A stretch of DNA of 40,453 nucleotides from Cellvibrionaceae bacterium. GTDB lineage: Bacteria > Pseudomonadota > Gammaproteobacteria > Pseudomonadales > Cellvibrionaceae. Positions 25,941-34,686 of this stretch are shown piece by piece. The DNA lies in the NCBI GenBank assembly GCA_025800365.1, contig JAOXRT010000045.1:1-40453 (forward strand). Reading direction: 5' to 3'. The notes under the pieces were generated by a model, which ran no database searches, was not told the DNA's origin, and was given only the letters and a program-made list of their open reading frames with translations. Position numbers and translations under genes: made by a program. The first letter of the stretch is position 1, and each line of letters begins with the position of its first letter.

Positions 25941-25968
25941 TTTTTATTGAACACCTATTCAATAAAAA
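25941..25968 (-). promoter_or_regulatory. Perfect 11-bp inverted repeat, BetI/TetR-type operator
   Basis: TTTTTATTGAA (25941-25951) and TTCAATAAAAA (25958-25968) are perfect inverted repeats around a six-base spacer. The ATTGAA...TTCAAT core resembles the BetI operator known from choline-oxidation operons. The site lies between the Pho box and the receptor start, about where transcription would begin, and next to the BetI-like gene. It could also form an mRNA hairpin. Confidence 0.7.
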
Positions 25969-25991
25969 TCTGAGGAAAATTTAAACCTGGG

Positions 25992-26024
25992 GGATGACAA
26001 TTGGATGACAAAAAGATGAAGCTT
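25992..26024 (-). promoter_or_regulatory. Pho box: three 11-bp-period TGTCA-type repeats
   Basis: On the plus strand TGACA occurs at 25995-25999 and 26006-26010, with a degenerate third (TGAAG) at 26017-26021, each 11 bp apart. On the minus strand this reads TTGTCATCC AATTGTCATCC, the PhoB binding pattern. A -10-like TTTAAAT follows at 25985-25979. It lies 112-144 bp upstream of the TonB receptor start. Confidence 0.8.
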
Positions 26025-26123
26025 TTATCGCGCCCTTAGAAAGTGAGCGGCAGAGCTAAGTTTAAGCGTGCACAGAGCTGGGAGCAGCTAAAAAACATAG
26101 CCACTTGTGTTCAGACACTATAG

Positions 26124-26687
26124 CTAGGGCAAAGCCTTGGCAAGCAGATCTTTAGCTATTGCAGGGCTTGGATCCACCGCGGCCAATACCGAGCGCAGCC
26201 AGTAACCATCGATTAACACAGCCAAGGTGCTGGCGACTTCAAGGCTCGTTCGATGGTCATATAGCTGCGACAAATCATAACGGAGATTGGATAATAAGCG
26301 GCGCTCATAGACTTTCTGCAAGCGAAACAAGGCTTCACTGAACGGCACTTGAGCCCAAAACGATAACCAAGCATTCACGACGTAAACATCGCTTTGCTCA
26401 GCGCTGAAAATAACCTCTACGGTAGCGTTGATTCGCTCCAGCGGCTGATCGCAACGACTGCGGCGAGCCACCATTTGCTGTTGCAGATCACACATCAGAT
26501 GCCACATTGTGGCTTGAAGGAGCTCATCCTTTCCACCAAAGTAATGGGAAATAATGCCTACCGAGAGCCCAGCTTCGCTGGCGATTTTACTGATAGTGGT
26601 GTCAGCATAACCATGCTCACCAACAATTTTAATGGTCGCCTCTATCAATTGCCGACGACGCAGTTTTTCCATTCCAACTTTGGGCAC
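26124..26687 (-). CDS. betI: BetI-like TetR-family repressor
   Basis: 187 residues from GTG 26687. The N terminus MPKVGMEKLRRRQLIEATI and the helix-turn-helix TTISKIASEAGLSVGIISHYFGGKDELL follow E. coli BetI as I remember it (MPKLGMQSIRRRQLIDAT, GVSTGIISHYF), and WLSFWAQVP, RRLLSNL and DGYWLRSVL in the ligand domain also correspond. BetI represses choline-to-glycine-betaine genes and is relieved by choline. There are no betA or betB genes in the window. It follows an MFS-carrier gene by 10 bp (one transcript) and lies upstream of the TonB receptor gene, whose leader holds an ATTGAA...TTCAAT operator. It may sense choline or a related molecule; function by similarity, target by context. Confidence 0.85.
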   Translation of the reverse strand: MPKVGMEKLRRRQLIEATIKIVGEHGYADTTISKIASEAGLSVGIISHYFGGKDELLQATMWHLMCDLQQQMVARRSRCDQPLERINATVEVIFSAEQSDVYVVNAWLSFWAQVPFSEALFRLQKVYERRLLSNLRYDLSQLYDHRTSLEVASTLAVLIDGYWLRSVLAAVDPSPAIAKDLLAKALP

Positions 26688-26697
26688 AATCTAAATC

Positions 26698-27927
26698 CTA
26701 GGCAGAAGCTATCGATAGCTTACTGAGTTTTTTACGAGTCGCGACGCCTAAAAAGCACAGCATAAGTAACAAGTGACAAAATAGCAGGCTAACATAAAAG
26801 CTATGATGGCCCCAATGCTGCATACAATAACCCGCCAGTATTGGGCCGATAATGGAACCAAGGCCATTGCATAGCAATAGCAAAGCGCTAGCGGTAATAG
26901 GCGAGCTGTGTTGCACTTTATCTTGCGCCAACGCTACTGCCAAGGAATACACAGGTAAACATGAAGCCCCCAGCATCAGCGAAGGTAGCAGCAAGTTTAT
27001 AAAAATATTCGTCCCTGTCGCCGTTCTTGTTATCCAAACACAACTAAAAACAGCAAGCACACCAACACTAGATAGCATCAGCAGTAAACGACTAGGGCCC
27101 CAGTAACGAGCGGCCAAGGTAAGTAATAGCTGCATTAAAAGAGCACCCATTACAAAGGCCAGAATCATTTTGGACGTGGTATAGCTATTGGAGAAGAACT
27201 GCTCTCCGAATGCCGGCCCCATGCCAAACAACACACCAATCATAAGTCCCGAAATAAGCGAAACCAGATAAGGTTTTGGGTCCAATCTAAGCAGGCCGGC
27301 GAAGTTTATCTCCACAGAAGATTCAAATGGCGTTTGAGACTGGGATTTATAGGCCTGTACTGGCTGCCAGAAAAACCAAGGAACAAATGCCATCAGGGCC
27401 AAAAAGGCCGCAACGTAAAAGAAGTGACTGTAAAAACCGGTATTAAGCAGCAATGGCAACTGTCCGCAGCCTACGCCAATATACCAAACCGCCATATAGT
27501 AGGAGAAATACCGCCCCCGACTATTACTGCAGCTGCGTGAGTTAATATAGCTTTCGACAGTAACGTAGATACTGGCGATACATAGGCCACAAAAAAACTG
27601 TAGTAAGGCCACTGCGGTCGCCAAATGTACAGAACCTAATAAACTAATTGCCAGAGTGAAGAAGAAAGCCGCAAAGCCTAAGTAAGCCTGATGGCTAAAT
27701 TTTTTGAGTAAGGAAGGACCATACCAACTGCCCACTAAAAAGCCGCTGTAATAACAAGCCATAATAATGCCTGTTAACAATGAAGATTGACTCAAGAGCG
27801 AGGTGCGATAGCTAACACTCGTTTCCAGCAGGCCGTTTCCCGCGAGCAATAGCAGAGTAGCAAGGAGCAAGATTGCGATATCTTTGCGCAATGAAATCGA
27901 AAAGACCGCAGCTAGAAGACTTATCAT
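26698..27927 (-). CDS. MFS transporter, YcaD-like
   Basis: 409 residues with twelve predicted membrane helices. The order of segments (LLLLAGNGLLETSVSYRTSL, GIIMACYYSGFLVGSWYGP, VTVESYINSRSCSNSRGRYFSYYMAVWYIGVGCGQL) matches the YcaD-type MFS subgroup as I know it; its substrates are not established. It should be an inner-membrane carrier. It is the first gene of a two-gene unit with the BetI-like regulator (10-bp gap). No ribosome site stands out before the ATG. A GGGTAGG/CCTACCC inverted repeat with a 20-nt loop lies just upstream (27928-27961). If the locus handles choline esters, this could carry the product across the inner membrane; inference only. Confidence 0.85.
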   Translation of the reverse strand: MISLLAAVFSISLRKDIAILLLATLLLLAGNGLLETSVSYRTSLLSQSSLLTGIIMACYYSGFLVGSWYGPSLLKKFSHQAYLGFAAFFFTLAISLLGSVHLATAVALLQFFCGLCIASIYVTVESYINSRSCSNSRGRYFSYYMAVWYIGVGCGQLPLLLNTGFYSHFFYVAAFLALMAFVPWFFWQPVQAYKSQSQTPFESSVEINFAGLLRLDPKPYLVSLISGLMIGVLFGMGPAFGEQFFSNSYTTSKMILAFVMGALLMQLLLTLAARYWGPSRLLLMLSSVGVLAVFSCVWITRTATGTNIFINLLLPSLMLGASCLPVYSLAVALAQDKVQHSSPITASALLLLCNGLGSIIGPILAGYCMQHWGHHSFYVSLLFCHLLLMLCFLGVATRKKLSKLSIASA

Positions 27928-27997
27928 GGGTAGGCAAAGCCCGTTAGGAAAATACCTACCCTATAATAAGCATTAGTATGTCAGTTTGATGAAAGCT

Positions 27998-30316
27998 CTA
28001 ACGCTTCTTATTTGGCCTAGACTTGCTCGGCTTTCTAGTTGAATTCGCAGAGCCCGATGGTTTCTTAGCCGCGGGGCGCTCACCGGAAGCTGAACGCTTC
28101 TGTCCGCTACTCTTACCCGGCCCAGCAGAACGCTTATCCCATTGGCCACCGCGAGCTTTTTGGTATTGTCCACGGCCTTGCCCTGCCCTCTGCCCAGCAC
28201 GACCACGCACAGGCTGATTACGTGAAGGAATTAAGTGCTCTGGCCCATCACCAATAACATCTTCGCGCCCCATTTCTCGGGCCGCCTCGCGCAGTAAGTC
28301 CCAATTTTTAGAATCGTGATAACGCAGCAAAGCCTTTTGCAATCGACGCTGTTTGTAATCTTTGGGGACGTAGAGCTTGCGCCCTTTGTAGCTGAGTTTT
28401 TTCAGCGGATCGCGCTCGGCATAGTACATCGCCGTCGCCAAAGCCATTGGCGATGGGTAAAAGGTTTGCACTTGATCGACACGAAACTTATTACGCTTTA
28501 ACCAAAGCGATAAGTTCAACATGTCTTCATCTTCACAGCCTGGGTGTGCAGCAATAAAGTAAGGGATTAAATATTGCTTTTTGCCTGCCTCTTTCGAATA
28601 TTTATCGAACATTTTCTTAAAGGCATCATAGGTGCCGATACCCGGCTTCATCATTTGATTGAGCGGCCCATCTTCGGTGTGCTCTGGCGCAATTTTTAAG
28701 TAGCCCCCAACATGATGAGTCACTAACTCCTTCACGTATTCAGGGTCTTCCACCGCCAAGTCATAACGTAAGCCCGAGGCAATCGCGACTTTCTTAATGC
28801 CCGGAATCGCACGCGCCTTACGATAGAGCTCAGTGGTCTGCTTATGGGAGGTTTTTAAATTTTTACAAATGCCCGGGAATACACAAGATAAGCGGCGGCA
28901 GCTGGCCTGAATCTCATCACTCTTACAGTTTAAGTGATACATATTGGCGGTTGGGCCACCCAAATCAGAGATTTGTCCGGTAAAGCCTGGCACCTTATCG
29001 CGAATATCTTCGAGCTCACGCACTACAGATTCTTGCGATCGGCTTTGAATAACTCGACCTTCATGCTCGGTAATAGAGCAGAAGCTACAGCCGCCAAAAC
29101 AGCCACGCATAATATTTACCGAGGTTTTAATCATCTCGTAGGCTGGGATATTGGCATCGCCATAAACTGGGTGCGGCCTGCGCTGAAAGAACAAACCAAA
29201 TACCGCATCCATTTCTTCTGTACTTAATGGAATCGGCGGCGGGTTTACCCATAACTCTTGCTTACCGTGACGCTGCACCAGTACTCGTGCATTGTGTGGG
29301 TTAGCTTCTTGGTGAAGTACTCTTGAAGCATGAGCATATAACGCTGAATCCGATTTTACTTTTTCAAAAGAAGGCAAACGGATATAGGATGGCTTATCGC
29401 TTTCTCGAGCTTCGGCCTGCAAAGGCATAGGGATAATACGAATAGGCTCAGCGGCAGCTTCCGCTTTCTGTTCTGGGGCCGGCTGTTTATCGACAGCACA
29501 GCCACTCGGCTCTTCATAATCGTATGGGCTTTTGCCGTATGCTTCGGCCAAGCTTTCAATATTCTTTGGCCAATCAATTCGAGTGGAATCAATTTCTAGC
29601 CAGCCCTGTGGCAACTGCTTACGAATAACTACCGTGCCACGCACATCATCCAACTCCGCGACGGGCTCACCCGCTGCTAGGCGGTGTGCCACCTCGGCCA
29701 ATGCTCGCTCAGCGTTTCCGTATAAAAGAATATCGCCCGCGGCATCAAAGATAACCGAGCGGCGCACCTCATCACTCCAATAATCATACTGCGCGATGCG
29801 ACGTAAGCTGGCCTCGATTCCGCCAAGTACCAGAGGCACATCGTTGTAAGCTTCTTTACAGCGCTGGCTGTAAACAATCACTGCGCGATCAGGGCGTTTA
29901 TCAGGCTCCGCATTGGCGGTGTAAGCATCGTCATTGCGAACCTTTAGATCAGCCGTATAACGGTTAATCATGGAATCCATATTACCGCCGGTAATGCCAA
30001 AAAAGAGATTTGGTTTACCGAGTGCCTTGAAGGCCTCTGCTGAGGTCCAATCTGGTTGGGAAATGATCCCTACGCGAAAGCCCTGAGCTTCTAAAAAGCG
30101 GCCAATAACGGCCATCCCAAAGCTTGGATGATCGACATAGGCGTCACCCGTCACAATAATAATATCGCAGCTGTCCCAGCCCAATTGGTCCATCTCTTCG
30201 CGGGACATAGGCAAATAAGGTGCCGTGCCATAGCACTCGGCCCAGTACTTGGGATAAGAAAAGAGATCTGGTGCGGCAATAGGACCAGGAGTATTGCTGG
30301 AAATAGGTACAGTCAT
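27998..30316 (-). CDS. YgiQ-family radical SAM protein
   Basis: 772 residues. The N-terminal YgiQ domain (about 20-385, starting [33 protein letters not shown]) is followed by a radical SAM core with the 4Fe-4S cysteines C406, C410 and C413 (GCFGGCSFC). [19 protein letters not shown] and [17 protein letters not shown] further match the family. The C-terminal DUF3362-like part ends in a strongly basic, Gly/Arg/Lys-rich tail of about 75 residues (about 700-772), which may bind nucleic acid. The reaction is unknown. Start ATG 30316. It follows the GGDEF-EAL gene by 110 bp on the same strand. Confidence 0.96.
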   Translation of the reverse strand: MTVPISSNTPGPIAAPDLFSYPKYWAECYGTAPYLPMSREEMDQLGWDSCDIIIVTGDAYVDHPSFGMAVIGRFLEAQGFRVGIISQPDWTSAEAFKALGKPNLFFGITGGNMDSMINRYTADLKVRNDDAYTANAEPDKRPDRAVIVYSQRCKEAYNDVPLVLGGIEASLRRIAQYDYWSDEVRRSVIFDAAGDILLYGNAERALAEVAHRLAAGEPVAELDDVRGTVVIRKQLPQGWLEIDSTRIDWPKNIESLAEAYGKSPYDYEEPSGCAVDKQPAPEQKAEAAAEPIRIIPMPLQAEARESDKPSYIRLPSFEKVKSDSALYAHASRVLHQEANPHNARVLVQRHGKQELWVNPPPIPLSTEEMDAVFGLFFQRRPHPVYGDANIPAYEMIKTSVNIMRGCFGGCSFCSITEHEGRVIQSRSQESVVRELEDIRDKVPGFTGQISDLGGPTANMYHLNCKSDEIQASCRRLSCVFPGICKNLKTSHKQTTELYRKARAIPGIKKVAIASGLRYDLAVEDPEYVKELVTHHVGGYLKIAPEHTEDGPLNQMMKPGIGTYDAFKKMFDKYSKEAGKKQYLIPYFIAAHPGCEDEDMLNLSLWLKRNKFRVDQVQTFYPSPMALATAMYYAERDPLKKLSYKGRKLYVPKDYKQRRLQKALLRYHDSKNWDLLREAAREMGREDVIGDGPEHLIPSRNQPVRGRAGQRAGQGRGQYQKARGGQWDKRSAGPGKSSGQKRSASGERPAAKKPSGSANSTRKPSKSRPNKKR

Positions 30317-30426
30317 TGTGAGGATATATCAGGCTAGTTGAGGCCTATTGTCCCAAAAAATGGGCTCCGGGCAAAGCCTAGAGGCATAAGCGGCTAGTTT
30401 TTGTATGATCCGAAAAAGGAAGGGGC

Positions 30427-32661
30427 TCAGATACAGTAATCCGAGGCCTTATCTTGGTTTGGCTTAAGCTGAGCTGAGTCACTAACAAGGGAACCCTGAC
30501 TAGCGCTCAGCTGTATAAGCTGCCCAGCTTGTTTCTGTAGTACATCGGGAGACATTGGGCGAGCATAGAAATAGCCCTGGGCTTGGGAGCAACCAGATTC
30601 CAGCAACAAATTAAACTGCTCGCGGGCCTCTACCCCCTCAGCAACCACATCGAGGTGTAGCTGGCTGGCCATTGCGACTATTGCACTGCAAAGCGCAGCG
30701 TCTGCAGGGTTTTCAGCAACCTCTTGGACAAAGCTGCGATCGATTTTAACCCCATCAACAGAGAAGCGACGCAAGTAGCCCAGAGAAGAGTAGCCAGTGC
30801 CAAAATCATCAATCCAGACCTTCACCCCCAGGCGGCGAATTGCGGCCAGATCACGCCCTATCTTCTCTTCTTGGCTGGCGATAGTCGTTTCCGTGACCTC
30901 CATCTGCAATAGCGTGGGATCTAGCTGATAGCGATTTATGCTATCGCGCAGATCAGCGACAACATCGCGCAGCTGAAACTCGGCTGCTGAAATATTGAGA
31001 GCAACCGGCAGATGACCCAAATCACTCCCCTGCCACTCATCAAGCTGACGGCAAACCTCATGGGTTACCCAGCGGCCAATTTGAGCAATCAAGGTGGTTT
31101 GCTCGGCAACTTCCAAAAAGTAATCTGGCCCGATGAGTCCACGCTGTGGATGCTGCCATCTTAGTAAGGCTTCACTGCCCACCATTTGGCGGCACTGGAC
31201 ATCGAACTTAGGCTGATAAAACAAACGCAGCTCTTGGTTTTCAATGGCTCGCTGAAGCTCTACTTCAACATTCAAACGCTTAATGGCAGAGATGCTCATA
31301 AACTCCGCGAAAAACTGAAAATTATTAGGTCCAGAAGACTTCGCCTGATACATCGCCATTTCAGCATTTTTCAATAGCAAGGCAGGAGTTTTACCATCTT
31401 CAGGGCAAAGACAAATGCCAGTACTCGCGCCCAGATGCAAAACATGATCGCCGTTGTGGAACGGCTCTAACATCACCGCCTGAATTCGCTGGGCTAAAAC
31501 AATCGCATCATGACCACCATCGATTTGCGGCAGGATAATACCGAATTCGTCGCCACTAAAGCGCGCCAAATAGGCCAACTCATCTTCGCCACAGTCATGA
31601 TAAAAACCCGTAATAACTTGCCGAAGACGCCCCGCTACCTCGAGTAAAATTTCATCACCAACCTCATGCCCTAAAGAATCATTAACACGCTTAAATTGGT
31701 CCAGATCGATGAATAACAGAGCAAACGGATGCCCACTTTTTTTATTGCGATCAAGCTGCTCTGCTAACCATTTAAAAAACTGATGTCGATTCGCCAAGCC
31801 CGTTAAGCTATCTCGATAACTCAAAAGAATTAAGCGGCGCTGTTGCTCATGCAGTTGCTCACCAATACTTTGCAATGACGCTGCCATGCCCGACAGAGGA
31901 TCTTTACTATTGAGTTTGAGGGTTGAGTAGTAATCGCCCTCAGCCAATGTATTGGCATAGCGATTAAGCGTTGCCAATGAAGCATTTTCACTACGGGATA
32001 GAACCCAAGAGAAATACGCTACTGCAGCCAAACACAAGGCAAACATTAACAAGAACACCCACCAATCCAAGCCCAGCTCTGGCAACACAATCAACTCTGT
32101 GGAATGCTGCTCGAGTTGATTCATTGACAGTAATAAAGCAATAGCTTGGGGCCCTGTGCTAGATTGCTTTAGCGCTTGAAATAGTAAGCCCTGATCGCCA
32201 TCAGTCAAAACTGATTCGCTAAGTGGCTTAGAAAAGCCATTGGCAAACGCCCCACCTAATTGTTCATGCAGCGGCAATCCAGCAAGTGTTTTTGGCAAAA
32301 CAATTGTGTGATCATTTGTGACAAGAAATGCTTTCGTCACAGCCGGACTTGCCTGTAATTGGTTCAGCAACTCATTTAGGCGAGAAGTATCCGTAGCTTG
32401 GGATAGGATGTTGTTTTTAAAGCGCTCGCTACTCGAATCTAGCAGTACAGAACTAACTTCAATTAATTGTCGAAGGCTTTTTATCTCACTAAGTTGGGAC
32501 TGCTGCGCTAAGGCTGCGGCACTACTTAGCTGATGGTTATCACGGTGGGAGTTAAATGCGTTATAGCTTAATAGAGTCAACAGCAAAGCCAGGCATAAAA
32601 TAACACTGCCTAGGGTAAGCGACAAAACTGCTGTAGATCGCTTGTGCAATGGCTCAGCCAA
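30427..32661 (-). CDS. Membrane-bound GGDEF-EAL c-di-GMP protein
   Basis: 744 residues from TTG 32661, with GGAG ahead. One helix at about 12-34 and another at about 196-222 (WWVFLLMFALCLAAVAYFSWVLS) bracket a periplasmic sensor region. The GGDEF domain (about 275-435) carries SGDEF at 369-373, a substitution tolerated in some cyclases. The EAL domain (about 460-710) has EALLRW at 497-502, NISAAEFQ and DDFGTGYSSLGYLRRF with VKIDRSF, so the phosphodiesterase residues look complete. Net activity is most likely c-di-GMP hydrolysis, with the GGDEF part possibly regulatory. The ligand of the periplasmic region is unknown. Confidence 0.94.
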   Translation of the reverse strand: MAEPLHKRSTAVLSLTLGSVILCLALLLTLLSYNAFNSHRDNHQLSSAAALAQQSQLSEIKSLRQLIEVSSVLLDSSSERFKNNILSQATDTSRLNELLNQLQASPAVTKAFLVTNDHTIVLPKTLAGLPLHEQLGGAFANGFSKPLSESVLTDGDQGLLFQALKQSSTGPQAIALLLSMNQLEQHSTELIVLPELGLDWWVFLLMFALCLAAVAYFSWVLSRSENASLATLNRYANTLAEGDYYSTLKLNSKDPLSGMAASLQSIGEQLHEQQRRLILLSYRDSLTGLANRHQFFKWLAEQLDRNKKSGHPFALLFIDLDQFKRVNDSLGHEVGDEILLEVAGRLRQVITGFYHDCGEDELAYLARFSGDEFGIILPQIDGGHDAIVLAQRIQAVMLEPFHNGDHVLHLGASTGICLCPEDGKTPALLLKNAEMAMYQAKSSGPNNFQFFAEFMSISAIKRLNVEVELQRAIENQELRLFYQPKFDVQCRQMVGSEALLRWQHPQRGLIGPDYFLEVAEQTTLIAQIGRWVTHEVCRQLDEWQGSDLGHLPVALNISAAEFQLRDVVADLRDSINRYQLDPTLLQMEVTETTIASQEEKIGRDLAAIRRLGVKVWIDDFGTGYSSLGYLRRFSVDGVKIDRSFVQEVAENPADAALCSAIVAMASQLHLDVVAEGVEAREQFNLLLESGCSQAQGYFYARPMSPDVLQKQAGQLIQLSASQGSLVSDSAQLKPNQDKASDYCI

Positions 32662-33063
32662 AGTAACTCCAATAAACTACGTGTCACCACTTATAATTAA
32701 CTATATGCGCCATGGGCGTTTGTGGTGATCAATTAACTTTTTGTTTTTCTATTTTTAGGAGGGCACGATCGCTATGCCGGCCCACCAATTCATTCATCAA
32801 AACTGCGGCCCGTAGAGTAACACATTTAGCGGCATTAACTAGGCCTGCCAAAGCTTGCATTTAGCACTTAAGTACTTATTGATAAAAGATAACAAGCCAT
32901 GAACAATCAGTCTTAGAAATGATCAACTCAAAATTATCGAAATGCCCGCTATCGGGCCTGCTATGCAAGGCACTATGCAAGGCCTGAGAGCGCAGGCCAT
33001 AGCCAAATGCTTTAGGGCGAAGTATCCTAAGCACCTCCATACCGATCAAAGCAATGCTGTACT
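32662..33063. other. Intergenic region between GGDEF-EAL and ppx, no gene seen
   Basis: 400 bp between divergent genes. It contains a GCCCG-CTAT-CGGGC hairpin (32944-32957), two tandem 12-bp units ctatgcaaggca/ctatgcaaggcc (32961-32984), and a GGCCT/AGGCC hairpin right after. These fall in the likely 5' leader of the exopolyphosphatase gene. A 13-codon frame at 32775 behind an AGGAGG is too short to call. Confidence 0.5.
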
Positions 33064-34515
33064 ATGAATGACCCCCGCTACTATGCTGCCATTGACTTAG
33101 GCTCCAATAGCTTCCACATGATTATCGCCCAGGAATTAGATGGTGGCCTGACGGTGATTGATCGCGTGAAAGAGATGGTTCAAATCGCCCGAGGCATCAG
33201 CAGTGATGGGGAACTGGCCGAAGATGCTAAGCAACGAGCCCTGGACTGCCTAGCCTGCTTTCGCGAGCGCTTGGCTGAGTTTCCAGCTTCCAGCGTTCGC
33301 GCCGTTGGCACAAAAGCATTGCGCAGCGCGGATAACAGTGAATTCCTAAAAATAGCGCAAGATGCACTGGGGCATCCCATTGAAACCGTATCGGGCTATG
33401 AAGAAGCACGCTTGGTCTACCAAGGTGTTAGCCATTCCATACCGCAGCAGCAGGGCCAAAGCTTAGTGGTTGATATTGGTGGTGGCAGTACTGAATTTAT
33501 TATTGGTTACCAACAAACGCCGCTATTACTCGAAAGCCTGAGCTTAGGCTGCGTAACATTTAGTCAAAAACATTTCTTAGACGGCTGTAGCCCGCAAGCG
33601 ATGCGAAATGCCTATCTCGCCGCCTGCTCAGAACTCGAAGTCATCACCAGTAACTACCGACAGTGCGGTTGGGACGTGTGCTTTGGCGCTTCAGGCACTG
33701 TTAAAGCTGTCGCAAACTACCTTGATGGCAATAATGCCTATATCGATCGCGCAAGCCTCGACCAACTCTTCATCGATGTAGGTAATAACGGTATTAACAG
33801 CGAGGGAGAGCTCGCCAAACTCCGTCGAGAAGTACTGCCAGCTGGTATAGCCATTTTAAAGGCAATTTTTGACCAACTCGATATCGACAGCATGCATGTT
33901 TCCGATGCAGCCCTTAAAGAGGGGCTGATTTACGATATCGTTGGCCGATTGAGTGAAAAGGATATTCGAGACCAAACTATTGGCAAAATGAGCAAACAAT
34001 ATCGCGTTGATGTTGCCCAGGCTGAACGAGTGAGTCGCTTTGCCCAAGGCTTGCTGAAAGAACTTGAGCTAGAAGAGGAATACCACAAACTCATTAAGCC
34101 ACATAAGCTATTGCACTGGGCTGCCATGGTGCATGAAATCGGCTTAATCATTGCACATAGCGATTATCATCTTCACGGTCACTATATACTTCGCCATAGC
34201 GATATGGCCGGATTTAGCCGCTTAGAGCAGCATTGGCTGGCGCAGCTGCTACTCCTTCATCGTAAAAAACTACCCCAGACGCTGGCAAATAATTTACCTA
34301 AAAACCTAGGTGCCTGCGTCTTATGCCTTCGACTAGCCATACTGCTACACAGAAAACGTCAGGATTTAAGTCTTGCGGTCCATTTACAGCAAGACGGCAA
34401 TACTATTAAGCTGCACGTCGAAAACTTGGATCAACATCCACTGACGCAAAAAAATCTAAAACAAGAGCAAGAGCAAATCAGGGCACTTGGACTGAATCTA
34501 GAACTACTAAGCTAA
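33064..34515 (+). CDS. ppx: Exopolyphosphatase / pppGpp phosphohydrolase family (Ppx/GppA)
   Basis: 483 residues. The actin-like fold motifs are present: AAIDLGSNSFHMIIAQ at about 7-22, the phosphate-2 loop VVDIGGGSTEFIIGYQ at about 136-151, and LSLGCVTF. The C-terminal HD-like helical part (about 310-483) contains HEIG and HSDYHLHGHYI. Ppx degrades polyphosphate processively; GppA hydrolyses pppGpp. The two are hard to tell apart by sequence; length and order favour Ppx. It is not next to ppk, its frequent partner, but lies between two c-di-GMP genes. Start ATG 33064. Confidence 0.9.
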   Translation: MNDPRYYAAIDLGSNSFHMIIAQELDGGLTVIDRVKEMVQIARGISSDGELAEDAKQRALDCLACFRERLAEFPASSVRAVGTKALRSADNSEFLKIAQDALGHPIETVSGYEEARLVYQGVSHSIPQQQGQSLVVDIGGGSTEFIIGYQQTPLLLESLSLGCVTFSQKHFLDGCSPQAMRNAYLAACSELEVITSNYRQCGWDVCFGASGTVKAVANYLDGNNAYIDRASLDQLFIDVGNNGINSEGELAKLRREVLPAGIAILKAIFDQLDIDSMHVSDAALKEGLIYDIVGRLSEKDIRDQTIGKMSKQYRVDVAQAERVSRFAQGLLKELELEEEYHKLIKPHKLLHWAAMVHEIGLIIAHSDYHLHGHYILRHSDMAGFSRLEQHWLAQLLLLHRKKLPQTLANNLPKNLGACVLCLRLAILLHRKRQDLSLAVHLQQDGNTIKLHVENLDQHPLTQKNLKQEQEQIRALGLNLELLS

Positions 34516-34570
34516 AAACAGCTGCTAAAAAAGAACTCTGACGCCTTTTACCTTAGATGCCCTAGCTGCC

Positions 34571-34598
34571 TTGATTGTGATATAGCGCACACTATAAT
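34571..34598 (+). promoter_or_regulatory. Sigma-70 promoter for the diguanylate cyclase gene
   Basis: TTGATT (34571-34576), 16-bp spacer, TATAAT (34593-34598). Transcription would start near 34605, leaving a leader of about 80 nt. Confidence 0.7.
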
Positions 34599-34686
34599 CT
34601 TGTATCCGCAAGCTTGACATGACACTATTCGGGCCTGCTCAAATAATCACCATGCCTAAAAGGGCCATATACGGATCAATAGCATA

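Noticed and set aside
32775-32816. 13-codon frame behind an AGGAGG in the ppx upstream region
   Set aside because: Very short and the Shine-Dalgarno spacing (12 nt) is poor; no attenuator logic can be read.
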